The translations under genes were made by a program, and so were the position numbers. From positions 1,674,001-1,738,000 of the forward strand of contig NBAY01000001.1 of the NCBI GenBank assembly GCA_002794775.1: DNA of 64,000 nt, read 5' to 3'. This stretch comes from Porodaedalea pini (lineage: Eukaryota > Basidiomycota > Agaricomycetes > Hymenochaetales > Hymenochaetaceae). A model generated the notes under the pieces. It saw only the letters and a program-made list of their open reading frames with translations, did no database searches and was not told where the DNA came from. Shown here in pieces: positions 21,458 through 31,260 of this stretch (positions within the stretch are counted from its first letter, which is position 1; each line of letters begins with the position of its first letter).

Positions 21458-23695
21458 ATGGACAGCAAAATGCTGACCAGGGCTAAAGCGTCTCTGCATA
21501 AAACAAAGTCGTCTATTTCCCTTGCCAATCCCAAGGACCCCACCAAGTGTGAGGAGTGTAAATCGGATCTCCCCTATCACAGTCGCAGCTGTGTTAGTGG
21601 CAAAGACAAACTCTGCATTGTTTGTGGTCGCGATAAGACCTACAACCACAACGATGCCGTCTGCGTAACCGTAGCCAAGAATCGTGCCAACTGGTCCCCC
21701 GATGTCGAAGCGGACGCTCACGCAGCCGCGCTACGCAAGCAAGGGGATCTTCCCCCTACCCCCATCATCGAGTCACAGTCTTCTCTCAAGCGTTCCAATT
21801 CGGAGGAAGAACATCACGCCTTACAGCCCCCCGCTCGCATCGACGAAACCGACGACATGGAGGCCGACGACCTCTATGTCCCGAGCATCAGCCAAGCCCC
21901 CCAGGTCGATAACGACATGGACGACGTGTCAATATCCGAATACGAAGACCCGCAAATTGCCGAATGCGTTTCTTCCTCCTTTGTACACCTGACTAAGGAG
22001 ACCATCGAACATATCACAACGCTCATTACTCAGCCATCCTGGACATCTCCGACACTGTGGCATGATGACCCGATCCGTGCCGGTAAGGCCCTTGCGGACG
22101 TTGCTTCCAACCTCGTCTCCTGGGTCAGCAAGTCTCATTGTTTCGACGACGAAACCATCAAGGAGAATAAGGCAAATGAAGCGCTTCAGGCCTTCCACTC
22201 TGCATATCGCATTCATTCACCTGATTTCAAACACGTTTTTGACGATGTCCACGTCTCAGCACAAGCTATACGTGAACAACACATTTCGGACAATATGTCT
22301 TCTATGTCCCGTTCGATTCAGTCTCTTTCCTCTCTCGTTTCATCCCTTGTTGACAAAACTAATAACTTGGAAAAACAGCTTTCTCGTTCCTCTTCATCTT
22401 CTGCAACTACTTAACCTATTATTTCTGCTAACAAAGCTCAGGTCAAATTTCTCCCGGACCCCGTCGGTGCTCGTTTCGTTCATGATAACAGGTTCCCTCC
22501 GGACCCTCCCATCGTCAAACAACGCGTCCAAACCCCTAAGAATGGGAAGACCGAATACGCCGCCGCCATCGCCAATACGTGAGTTCCAGGATCAGGTTAC
22601 CGCATGAGCTCGGAAGGCGTCATCTATGCACCCGACGGCTACGCTCACTCAGCCCACAATGCCCCCAGACTGGGCAACACAACCATCTACCATCCAAAAG
22701 TCGAGTCCGTCGGAACTGACAGAGACGGCTTCACCACAGTCACTTACGCTAAAGCAACGCAGAAGAAACCCAAGACGACCCTTACCAAAGTCTCACGTCC
22801 CACGGTCGAGAACCCTGACGGGGAAATCTCAACTGTCCCAGTGAACCGGTCTAACGGATCGGTCAACATTCGCACATCCAACATCAAGCGAGTTTACTTC
22901 TCCCTGCCCGGGGACCTCGCCGTTCGCCCCCTCACTATCTCCGTCAAAAATTCGGTTAGGGCTGGCCTCAAAGGCAACCCGATTTTCAAACATTTAGTAG
23001 TGTTGAATGTCGAGTACACCTCGAACAGCAACCTGCTAATTTCCTTCACTAACATTCGATCGGACTTTGACGCTAACTACTCTTCCCTCGCTTCCCAGCT
23101 TAGCCACATTCTCAACATCAGCGGGGCAAAGCCTTTTATTCCTTCCCCGCAGTTCAAAATGGTCATCCCTGGGGTCCCCGTCTATGATAGGGAGTCCAAA
23201 CTAATTTACAGCGAACTAGACCTCATCAACGAAATCTCCGCTCTACCCCAGTTCGAAGGGCAAGAGTTTATGTTCCCACCTAGGTTCATGTCGTCTCCAG
23301 AACGACTCAACGAATGTGACTTCTGCAACGTTTCGGTCGTCATGAAAGACCCTGACCGTCTTTCTTTCGATCATTTCTTCTTGCATGGTAACCGGTCGGT
23401 TCCCGTATTCGGTGTCATCCGTCGTCTCGAGGAGATGAAAGCCCGCCCAACTATCAATCAGTGCGACAACTGCCACCGTCTGGGGCACCCCGCTTCCAAG
23501 TGTCGATCAGTCGCACGCTGTGCTATCTGCTCAGAAACACACCGTACTGCAGTCCACGTCGCCAAATGCGCGCCATGCACTGCAGCCAATAACCTTCAGT
23601 GCGAGCACTTTGCCCTCTGCATCAACTGCCATGGTAACCATAGCGCTCGGTCTTCGGACTGTCCCGCTCGCCGCAACTATCGTTCCCCCTACTAA
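21458..23695 (+). pseudogene. LINE ORF1 (gag-like, zinc fingers), two in-frame stops
   Basis: One reading frame runs from ATG 21458 to TAA 23693-23695, broken only by TAA 22412-22414 and TGA 22580-22582. The N-terminus carries a Cys-rich module (CEECKSDLPYHSRSC, CIVCGRDKTYNHNDAVC). The C-terminus has clustered CCHC-like knuckles (CDNCHRLGHPASKC, CAICSETHRTAVHVAKC, CINCHGNHSARSSDC), typical of nucleic-acid chaperones of LINE ORF1. The ORF2 start lies 5 nt after its stop. Confidence 0.85.
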
Positions 23696-25018
23696 CCTTT
23701 ATGTCTGCGCCAATATCCGTTCTATCCCTTAACATTCGCAATTCTGCACCCTCATTTGACTTCCTATTTCGTTCCTTTTCTTCTGCCGGTCAAACCCCGG
23801 ACATTGTTTGTCTTCAAGAAATCCCCGTTATTTCAAGGGTTCTCCCTTCCAAAGCTGATCCGGCAGGGACTCGCGAGTTCGTTTCTCGCAACAACGCCCC
23901 CTATACCGCATTCCTCCCTCCAGCTACTGGTAAACCCCGGTGCTGTACTTATGTCCATTCTCGTTTGATTCATCGGGTCTCCTTATATCAGACCCCTAAT
24001 CCTTCTCCTAATATTTCAGTCATCGCGATTTCTCGCGACCTTCCCACCCCTTTGTTTCTATGGAACGTTTATAGCTCCCCTTCTCAACACGAATTTGAAT
24101 CCAACCTACCCCACTTGGACACAATCTCTAACATTTTCGTGAGGGATTTTAATCATCATTCAGATCTATGGTCATTCCCTGCACAATCTCACCTTTTCCT
24201 TCATTCCCGGGTCTTCACCGACTGGATCAGTGAGACCGGCCTTACGGTTTGCAACCCCCCTGGTCAACCCACTTATTATAATCGTTCTACCAATCATTGT
24301 TCTATCATCAACCTCGTTTTAGCATCAGACGACTTTTCTGCCCAAATATCGGAGACCATTATCATCTCAGACCCCTCCTTTACCACTTCTTCAGACCACT
24401 ACCCTCTTTCATTCTCTTTTAATTTGAACGTTCTCGCTTCCCCTTCTCAACCTCCTCTTCGTTCTATTCGTTCTCATGATTTACCAAGCTTCGTTTCCGA
24501 ATTTTGCGACTCCAAACTTTTTTCCTTTGACCTTCAGGACGTTCATTCGTTGAAGTCGCTGGACGACTTGCTTTTTTCCTTTCAAGAATCCTTTTCTTCT
24601 TTCGCCAGTGTATTCCTCTGCAGACGCAAACCCCGCACATACTTCAGCCCCAACGCCTGGTGGTCCGAAGCCTGTTCTAGACTTTACCGGGACCATTGTC
24701 GCAACCCTTCTGCCGAATCCAAACACCTGCTGGACGTCGAACTGTCCAGAGCCAAATCCGCTTTTTTTGGAGCACGCCTTCAACGCTCCGATCAGCACAC
24801 TATCTGGCATCGGCAGTTTACTGGTGTCGCGCGTCGCCGTGCCCCTATCGGCGCCCTTAGGATGCCTAATGGATCCTTCTCGATAACTGAGGACGATAAA
24901 GCCTCCTTGTTTCGCGACACATTCTTCCCGCCCCTATCGTCACGACCAAAACCTGTGCAGCTACCTGCACTAACAGACAGCCCGAAGATCACTACGAACG
25001 ATGTGCTTAACGCCCTCC

Positions 25019-25431
25019 TGTTAGGCGGGAGTCCGGGAGACGACTCGGACTGGGCAGGCCTCGGCTGACTGTCGTCTGGGACGTGCTATACTCGAGCGTA
25101 GACTCGGGACACGCTTACTCAGGCTAGGTCGTCGCGGAGGTAAGAGGATTAATACAAGTCTAAACTAATACAAGGGGGACGAGTCTCACCTAGGTCGTCG
25201 CGGAGGTAAGAGGAAAAGCAGAACAAGGAGTTCATGCGATTCCTGAGACCTTATATAGCGACGACCGTGAGACTATATTACCTAACATTACATAACGAGT
25301 GGGAATGGAACGAATGAAGGTAGTGTGGGAATGATTGTGTAAGATGGGTAAATATAATGAAAAGGACGAATATAATAAAGGAAATGGTAAAAGGGAAAAT
25401 AAAGGAAAAGGTGAAAGTTCGGGTTCTAACA
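25019..25431 (-). repeat. 3' LTR of chromovirus copy 1
   Basis: 413 bp, minus strand TGTTAGAACCCGAAC ... CCTAACA. A C-run on the plus strand at about 25434-25440 (G-run on the element's sense strand) is the adjacent polypurine tract. Confidence 0.93.
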
Positions 25432-25461
25432 TTACCCCCCCTTCAAGGTTGGGCGTCCCGA

Positions 25462-28400
25462 CTAACCATGATCGCGGTCGTCAGGCTCGGTGTCGACGAA
25501 GAGTGGACGGAGTCGTTGACGAGGGATGTCGAGTTTCCGAGGTGCACCGGGATGTTTGAGGTAGAACTCAGCGATCGCCTCCTTCGCGTTCTCGCCGAAG
25601 TCCGTCTCAGGCTGCCAAGTAGGTTCATTGTAGCCGACCCACTTGACAAGGTACTGTAGTTTCCCTCGGTGCAGACGTGAGTCTAGGACTTCCTCGAGTT
25701 CGTATTCCTCCTCGTTGTCGACGATGTCTGGCGGCGGCGGCGGCGGTTGCTTCTGGCTTTCAAAGGACGGTTCGACGGCGGGTTTCAACAGGGCTTCGTT
25801 GAAGACAGGGTGGACCTTTTTCCATCGTTTCGGGAGTTTGAGCTTGTACGCGCTCGTTCCTACCTTGTCGACGATGTCAAAGGGGCCGTACCATTTGTCT
25901 GCGAGTTTCTTCGTCGGCGAGTCCGTACTGATGTTTCGCCCGTCAAGGAAGACTTTGTCTCCAGCCTTGTACTCCACCGAAGCTCCTGCTGTCCGGTCAT
26001 GGTAGCGCTTCATGTCCTCTGCTGCCTTGACTAGATTGTCCTTAGCAACGCGATGAGTTTCCTTGATGTGCTTGGCGAATTCTTCCGCCGACATGTTGGC
26101 AGAGGAAGTTCGTACGGTGTCGAAGCTCATAGGGTGACGTCCGGTGTTTGCGTAGAAGGGTGACATCCTTGTCGCTGAATGTTCGCGGTTGTTGTAGGCG
26201 AACTCTGCGAGGGGGAGCCAGTCCTTCCAGTCCGATTGCCGATGATCGACGAAGAGCCGGAGGTACTGTTCGAGCTCTTGATTGACGCGTTCCGTCTGAC
26301 CGTCCGTTTGTGGGTGGTATGCCGTTGACGGGTTGCCTTCGATGTGTAGGAGTTTGTATAGCTCCTTCATCATCGACGCATCGAACTGTGTGCCTTGGTC
26401 GTGGATGATCTTCTTCGGTAGGCCATGGAGGCGGAAGACGTGGTCTCGGTATAACTGAGCCATGCCTTCCGCTGACAGTTTCGTCGTTGTCGGGATGGCA
26501 TGCATCTGTTTCGAGAATCTGTCCACGAAGACGCAGATTGCATTGTGTCCCTTAGAGTCCGGGAGTTCTCCGATTAGGTCGACCGTGACGATCTCCCAGG
26601 GACCTTCAGGGATCGCATTAGGATGAAGCGGTCTCGACCTCGACGTTCTTAAGGCTTTCGTCCGTTGGCAACGGTTGCATCCTCGGACGTATGTTCGGAC
26701 ATCGGAGAACATTGACGCCCACCAGAAGTCTCGACGTACCAGTTCGACCGTCTTCGACGATCCAGGATGTCCTGCCAGGGTCGAGTCGTGGTACTCCCGC
26801 AATACCGCTTCCTTCATTGTCGACGGCACGTACACCTTGCCTTTCATCCGCCACAACCTGTCGACCTTCACCATATTCGTCGGCCTCTCCGACTCGTCTT
26901 GCGCTCTCTGCGCCTCACCCACTTGTTCCAACATTTCATCACGCGACGTCCTTACCACCCCACGGTTCAGCCATTTCTCCTTGATGAACACGACGCCGTC
27001 ATTGTCATCCTTGCCCTGATCATAGCCCGCCTTGCGTGATAGCAAGTCGGCCTTGCCCATTGTCTTCCCCGACTTGTGTTCGAGGTGGAAGTCGAATTCC
27101 TCGAGTTCGGTTCGCCAGCGAGCTTGACGATAGCTCAGCTTCTGCGCTGACCTGAAGTAGGTGAGGTTGGCGTGGTCGGACCAGATTTCAATTTTGTGGC
27201 GAGCGCCAAGGAGGTATTGCCGCCACTCCTTGAGCGCCGAAACGATCGCGAGCATCTCCTTGTCGTAGATCTCGTAGTTTCGTTCCGCCGGTTCAAGTGC
27301 CTCTGACCTGTAGGCGATCACCCTCCACTTCCCTTCCTGCTTCTGCAGCAACACACCACCGAGCGCAAAGTTCGACGAGTCCGCTTCTACGCGGAAAGGG
27401 CCCTCGTCATTGGCGATGGTTAGGACTGGAGGTGAGCAGAGACGTCGTCTCAGCTCCTCGAACGCTTCCTGCTGTTCGGTCTCCCATACCCAGTCCTTCT
27501 TGCCCGTTAACGACGTCAACGGTCGGACCACCTTGCTGTAGTCCTTAATAAACCGTCTCAGCCAGTTTCCCATGCCGAGGAACTGTTGCAGCTCCTTGAG
27601 GTTCCGTGGGACTGGCCAGTTCGCAATCGCTTCCGTCTTTGCCGGGTCAGCCCTGATCTCTCCATTGCCGATGATGTGGCCAAGGTATTTGACGACCTTG
27701 GCGTCAAACTCGCACTTCTCCGGCTTTAGGTACAGGCCATTCTCTCGGAGGATCTGGAGTACGCGCCTCGACGTGTCAATATGCTCCTCAATGGTTTCCG
27801 AGAGGATCAGGATGTCGTCGAGGTATACGATAATCAAGTTCGCGTAGATTAGGTCCTTAAAGATGTGGTTGACAAAGGCCTGGAACGTGGCCGGCGCGTT
27901 GCAAAGACCAAAAAACATGACCGTCGGTTCGAAGAGGCCCATGTTCGTGCGAAACGCTGCTTTCCATTCGTCACCCTCGCGGATCCGGATATTGTAGTAC
28001 CCCCAGCGAAGGTCAAGCTTAGTGATGTATTTCGCTTTCTTGACCTTGTCGACGAGTTCGTCAATGAGAGGGAGGGGATACTTGTTCTTGATCGTACCGT
28101 CATTGAGCTTACGGTAATCCTGGATGGGGCGTAGCGATTTGTCGGCCTTCTTAATGAAGAAGAAGGGCGACGCCATGGGCGATATCGACCGTCGAATGCG
28201 ACCCGACTTCAGGTTTTCATCAAGGAAGTCCTTGAGTGACTGCTGCTCCGTTGGCGTGAGCGGGTAAATCTTACAGTCGCTCGGTTTGAAGTCGGGCTTC
28301 AAGTCGATGACATGATCCCAGGGTCGGTGTTCCGGCAGCTTCTCGAAACCTTTTTCGCTGAAAACGTCGGCGTAGTCGTTGAGGTATGCGGGCCAGGACG

Positions 28401-28926
28401 TCTTGTCCATTCGCATCTCACTCACCCTCCTCATCTGCTCCACCACCTTCTTCACCTTGCCTAGGTCCTCCACCGTCTCCCTTTCGATCGCACATTCTTC
28501 TGGACAGCGGGTGAATTCGATTGAGCCCGTTTTCCAGTCGACCTCCGGATTGTGACGTCGAAGCCAGTCGTACCCCAGGAAGATGTTCGATGACGCTAGG
28601 GACGTTACTGCGAGGACGATCTTCTCCCGATGACGGCCGATCATGAGTTCAACGTCAACGTACTCTTCGATCAATCCGGCCTCATTGTGCGTGCCATCGG
28701 CGTTTAGTACCGCGAGGGGTCGAATGTAGTGTTTCGTTTCCAACCCGTACCTCTCGACGAACCTGACGTCGATGCAGGATCCCGTGCATCCCGAATCCAC
28801 AAGGGCATGCGCATCTACCTCTCTCGCCTCACCAGCTACTTCATGCTCGACGGTCAGGAGAAGGTCCAGCTGGCGTCCGCCAGTTCCTCTCATGAACAGT
28901 TGTTCGTACTCTTCATTCTTGTTCAC
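25462..28926 (-). CDS. pol: Chromovirus copy 1 Pol polyprotein (PR-RT-RNase H-IN-chromodomain)
   Basis: 1,154 codons counted from the first Met. The frame is open upstream and overlaps the end of gag, so Pol is probably made as a Gag-Pol fusion. Aspartic protease with ALVDSGCTGS (about residues 41-50). Reverse transcriptase with KLDLRWGYYNI and IVYLDDILIL (about 303-375). RNase H with VEADSSNFALGG and EIYDKEMLAIV. Integrase with a His-Cys zinc module (AGHPGSSKTVELV, RGCNRCQRTKA) and the acidic catalytic residues around VFVDRFSKQMH, IIHDQGTQFD and TDGQTERVNQELE. C-terminal chromodomain YELEEVLDSRL...LQYLVKWVGYNEPTW. In the integrase the usual SDRG reads HDQG here, whereas copy 2 has HDRG. No stop interrupts it. 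Confidence 0.95.
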   Translation of the reverse strand: MNKNEEYEQLFMRGTGGRQLDLLLTVEHEVAGEAREVDAHALVDSGCTGSCIDVRFVERYGLETKHYIRPLAVLNADGTHNEAGLIEEYVDVELMIGRHREKIVLAVTSLASSNIFLGYDWLRRHNPEVDWKTGSIEFTRCPEECAIERETVEDLGKVKKVVEQMRRVSEMRMDKTSWPAYLNDYADVFSEKGFEKLPEHRPWDHVIDLKPDFKPSDCKIYPLTPTEQQSLKDFLDENLKSGRIRRSISPMASPFFFIKKADKSLRPIQDYRKLNDGTIKNKYPLPLIDELVDKVKKAKYITKLDLRWGYYNIRIREGDEWKAAFRTNMGLFEPTVMFFGLCNAPATFQAFVNHIFKDLIYANLIIVYLDDILILSETIEEHIDTSRRVLQILRENGLYLKPEKCEFDAKVVKYLGHIIGNGEIRADPAKTEAIANWPVPRNLKELQQFLGMGNWLRRFIKDYSKVVRPLTSLTGKKDWVWETEQQEAFEELRRRLCSPPVLTIANDEGPFRVEADSSNFALGGVLLQKQEGKWRVIAYRSEALEPAERNYEIYDKEMLAIVSALKEWRQYLLGARHKIEIWSDHANLTYFRSAQKLSYRQARWRTELEEFDFHLEHKSGKTMGKADLLSRKAGYDQGKDDNDGVVFIKEKWLNRGVVRTSRDEMLEQVGEAQRAQDESERPTNMVKVDRLWRMKGKVYVPSTMKEAVLREYHDSTLAGHPGSSKTVELVRRDFWWASMFSDVRTYVRGCNRCQRTKALRTSRSRPLHPNAIPEGPWEIVTVDLIGELPDSKGHNAICVFVDRFSKQMHAIPTTTKLSAEGMAQLYRDHVFRLHGLPKKIIHDQGTQFDASMMKELYKLLHIEGNPSTAYHPQTDGQTERVNQELEQYLRLFVDHRQSDWKDWLPLAEFAYNNREHSATRMSPFYANTGRHPMSFDTVRTSSANMSAEEFAKHIKETHRVAKDNLVKAAEDMKRYHDRTAGASVEYKAGDKVFLDGRNISTDSPTKKLADKWYGPFDIVDKVGTSAYKLKLPKRWKKVHPVFNEALLKPAVEPSFESQKQPPPPPPDIVDNEEEYELEEVLDSRLHRGKLQYLVKWVGYNEPTWQPETDFGENAKEAIAEFYLKHPGAPRKLDIPRQRLRPLFVDTEPDDRDHG

Positions 28927-29039
28927 ACCGGTGGAGACTTCGTAATCGGGAAAACCATCGACGTTGTTCGCATCTACGTATTGTACAAACGGTTGGTTAT
29001 ATTTTAGCGGATCCGGATTCGAAGTCTCTTGTTCTTCTC

Positions 29040-29082
29040 GGTCAGTCGCCCCGATGGCTACGCCTGACCATTCGCAAAACCC
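29040..29082 (-). promoter_or_regulatory. -1 programmed frameshift signal, copy 1 gag-pol
   Basis: On the minus strand the gag frame reads G GGT TTT (29082-29076), a canonical X XXY YYZ heptamer. A 6-nt spacer and a 6-bp perfect stem GGTCAG/CTGACC (29069-29064 with 29045-29040) follow, and the loop contains the gag stop. Slipping back one base enters the open pol frame. The same elements occur in copy 2. Confidence 0.7.
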
Positions 29083-30137
29083 TGCGAGTCGACGACCTCT
29101 TCGTTATCGCCTTCTTCCTCCACATAGTCCTCCACCGTCGACCTCCGAGTGTCTACGACTTCCTCGAAGGCCGACTCCTTCATCGCTCCGAGCTCGTCGG
29201 CGAGGACACGACGTTCGCCTGGCGCCATCAGTTCCAGCATGCGCTGGATGATCGGTTTTGCCTGTGGGCACTTGTCTTTAAAGTGGCCCAGCCCACCACA
29301 GATCCAGCACGCACGTCGTCGTTGTGCCTCGTTCATCGAGACGTCCATCGGTTGACCAGCGCCTCCAAAGGTAACGCCGGTCGCATCGCGTCTGTCGACG
29401 TGAGGGGCCGCTACCTGACGGCGAGCTGGAGGCGCTTGTTGTGGTAGGCGAGGAGGGGGAAGAAAGGCGCGTCCTCGTTGGATAGCACGAATCTGCTGTT
29501 CGCCGCGGTCTATTTCAATCGCCTTGTTCTTCCAATCCTCGTATTTCGTTGGGACTGGCGTCGACCTTAGTACTCCACGGACCACCTCGATGTTCATCGC
29601 CCGTTTGAGGCGATCGCAGATGACGCTGTCGTCTTTCAACTCGGCGCGCTTAATTATCACGTCGAATTTCTGGAAGAACTCGTCCGCAGTTAGGTCCTTC
29701 TGAACCTTATCTCGGAAATCCTTCAGCGCTTTCTCCTTGCGATTCGGGTCGTCGAACGAGGCGTCGAGTCGTTCCTGGAATCTTTCCCAGCTGTCGGTGA
29801 AGGTGACGATTCCCGACGTTGTCGACTCCTCGACGTAGTTCTGCACCCACGTTGCCGCATTACCACCCTTCAGGTAGGAGAGAGCTACATAAATCTTACT
29901 CTCTGACGTAGGGTATCGACTTGGATTTGCGGATACAAAAAGGAGGACTTCACGTCTGAAGTCGAGGTAATCGTCGCCACTGGTGAATTCTCGTGGTCGG
30001 GCGACATCTATGTTGGGGGTCGGGGGGTTAGCGGCCGCGACCGGTGCTGGGGCGTTGTTCGCCTGATGGGCGAAGGCATTCGCAACGATGGCCGCGATCT
30101 GCGCCATTTGCTGTTGGCTGAAACCTTCTGCTGACAT
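29058..30137 (-). CDS. gag: Chromovirus copy 1 Gag
   Basis: 359 codons from ATG 30137. It has a capsid-like helical region (FTSGDDYLDFRREVLLF, FDDPNRKEKALKDFRDKVQ, TADEFFQKFDVIIKRAEL) of the retrotransposon-gag type. A basic linker is followed by one CCHC knuckle (CWICGGLGHFKDKC) near residues 281-294 and an acidic tail. In this copy the same frame is open for over 100 codons upstream of the ATG, with coding-like composition, so the true N-terminus may lie further upstream. Gag forms the cytoplasmic particle and packages element RNA. Confidence 0.93.
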   Translation of the reverse strand: MSAEGFSQQQMAQIAAIVANAFAHQANNAPAPVAAANPPTPNIDVARPREFTSGDDYLDFRREVLLFVSANPSRYPTSESKIYVALSYLKGGNAATWVQNYVEESTTSGIVTFTDSWERFQERLDASFDDPNRKEKALKDFRDKVQKDLTADEFFQKFDVIIKRAELKDDSVICDRLKRAMNIEVVRGVLRSTPVPTKYEDWKNKAIEIDRGEQQIRAIQRGRAFLPPPRLPQQAPPARRQVAAPHVDRRDATGVTFGGAGQPMDVSMNEAQRRRACWICGGLGHFKDKCPQAKPIIQRMLELMAPGERRVLADELGAMKESAFEEVVDTRRSTVEDYVEEEGDNEEVVDSQGFANGQA

Positions 30138-30847
30138 CGTGGGTTCGGGTGCGGGTGTCGAAGGTTCTGGAGGAGTCGGCGGTGAGGGGTCTCTGTTGGT
30201 TTCGCGGTAAGGACCTGGGGTCGGTGGTAGGTTGACCGTAGACGTTGACGGTGCAGGTGACGACGGAGCGGCTGGGGGCCACCTTGCTCTCCTCCCTCGT
30301 TCGCCTGATGAATACCAGCTGCGCCGGATTTCACTCCACCAGATGTCGTGAGTGACGCCGCTATTATTGGTCGCGACGTAGCCTGGTCGGTCTGGATCCC
30401 AACGGGCTGAAGCAGGAAGGGCCCGTTGTTGTTCGTCGGTGAGATCTATCTTGACGTTGGCGGAGGGACAGGGATCGGTTGCGCGTTTGATCCGGGGTTA
30501 CGCCAACGTTGAGCGGGTTCGTCAGCGAAGTTGATGACGAGGCGGTAGGATCTGAGTGAGATTACAAACGAGATTGTCGTCGAAGTTTGGACTCGTCTTG
30601 TTACCCACGTCCACGTTAGGTGCGTGCTCCACCAGAGGCTAATTCGTAGAGCCAGGGTCGGGAAATGTTGGTTGATATATTTACGTAATACGCGAACGTC
30701 CGAAAACGTCCGGGCAGGGTTGAGGGTTGTCGTTTAGGGGGTTTACACGTCAAGTCCGTCGAGGGGAGCGCTCCTCTAGACCGAGTGAAGGCGAGTCGAC
30801 AGCGACAACTTACGCTGAGGATGAGCCTGGGTGAGGTTCTGCTTTTA
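30138..30847 (-). other. Copy 1 leader with primer site and conserved coding potential
   Basis: It sits between the 5' LTR and the gag ATG. The first bases inside the element (30846-30836, minus strand AAAAGCAGAAC) are complementary to GTTCTGCTTTT in the LTR, the hallmark of Tf1-type self-priming. No TGG-type tRNA site is present. Two successive frames look coding. One, ending at TAG 30446-30448, contains LWWSTHLTWTWVTRRVQ and YRLVINFADEPAQRWRNPG. The next runs from about 30470 in frame into gag (KIDLTDEQQRALP, PPTPGPYRE). Confidence 0.6.
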
Positions 30848-31260
30848 TGTTAGGCGGGAGTCCGGGAGACGACTCGGACTGGGCAGGCCTCGGCTGACTG
30901 TCGTCTGGGACGTGCTATACTCGAGCGTAGACTCGGGACACGCTTACTCAGGCTAGGTCGTCGCGGAGGTAAGAGGATTAATACAAGTCTAAACTAATAC
31001 AAGGGGGACGAGTCTCACCTAGGTCGTCGCGGAGGTAAGAGGAAAAGCAGAACAAGGAGTTCATGCGATTCCTGAGACCTTATATAGCGACGACCGTGAG
31101 ACTATATTACCTAACATTACATAACGAGTGGGAATGGAACGAATGAAGGTAGTGTGGGAATGATTGTGTAAGATGGGTAAATATAATGAAAAGGACGAAT
31201 ATAATAAAGGAAATGGTAAAAGGGAAAATAAAGGAAAAGGTGAAAGTTCGGGTTCTAACA
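30848..31260 (-). repeat. 5' LTR of chromovirus copy 1
   Basis: 413 bp, read as identical to 25019-25431. It contains TATATAA on the minus strand followed about 26 nt later by GTTCTGCTTTT (minus strand of 31043-31053), the likely mRNA 5' end that pairs with the primer site. Confidence 0.93.

Larger units (their letters stand above)
25019..31260 (-). mobile_element. Ty3/gypsy chromovirus, copy 1 (full length, apparently intact)
   Basis: 6,242 bp element in minus orientation, bounded by TG...CA LTRs of 413 bp each (25019-25431 and 30848-31260) that I read as identical. It is flanked by CCTCC duplications (25014-25018, 31261-31265). Internal order on the minus strand is: self-complementary primer site, leader with coding potential, gag (29058-30137), -1 frameshift signal, pol (25462-28926) with PR-RT-RNaseH-IN-chromodomain, purine tract next to the 3' LTR. 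Identical LTRs plus open gag and pol imply a very recent insertion that may still be competent. The pol chromodomain places it with chromoviruses; such domains target heterochromatin. Confidence 0.95.

Noticed and set aside
30008..30334. Arg/Pro-rich minus-strand frame beside gag
   Set aside because: It overlaps gag and its upstream extension in another phase, and its composition is that of a shadow frame.
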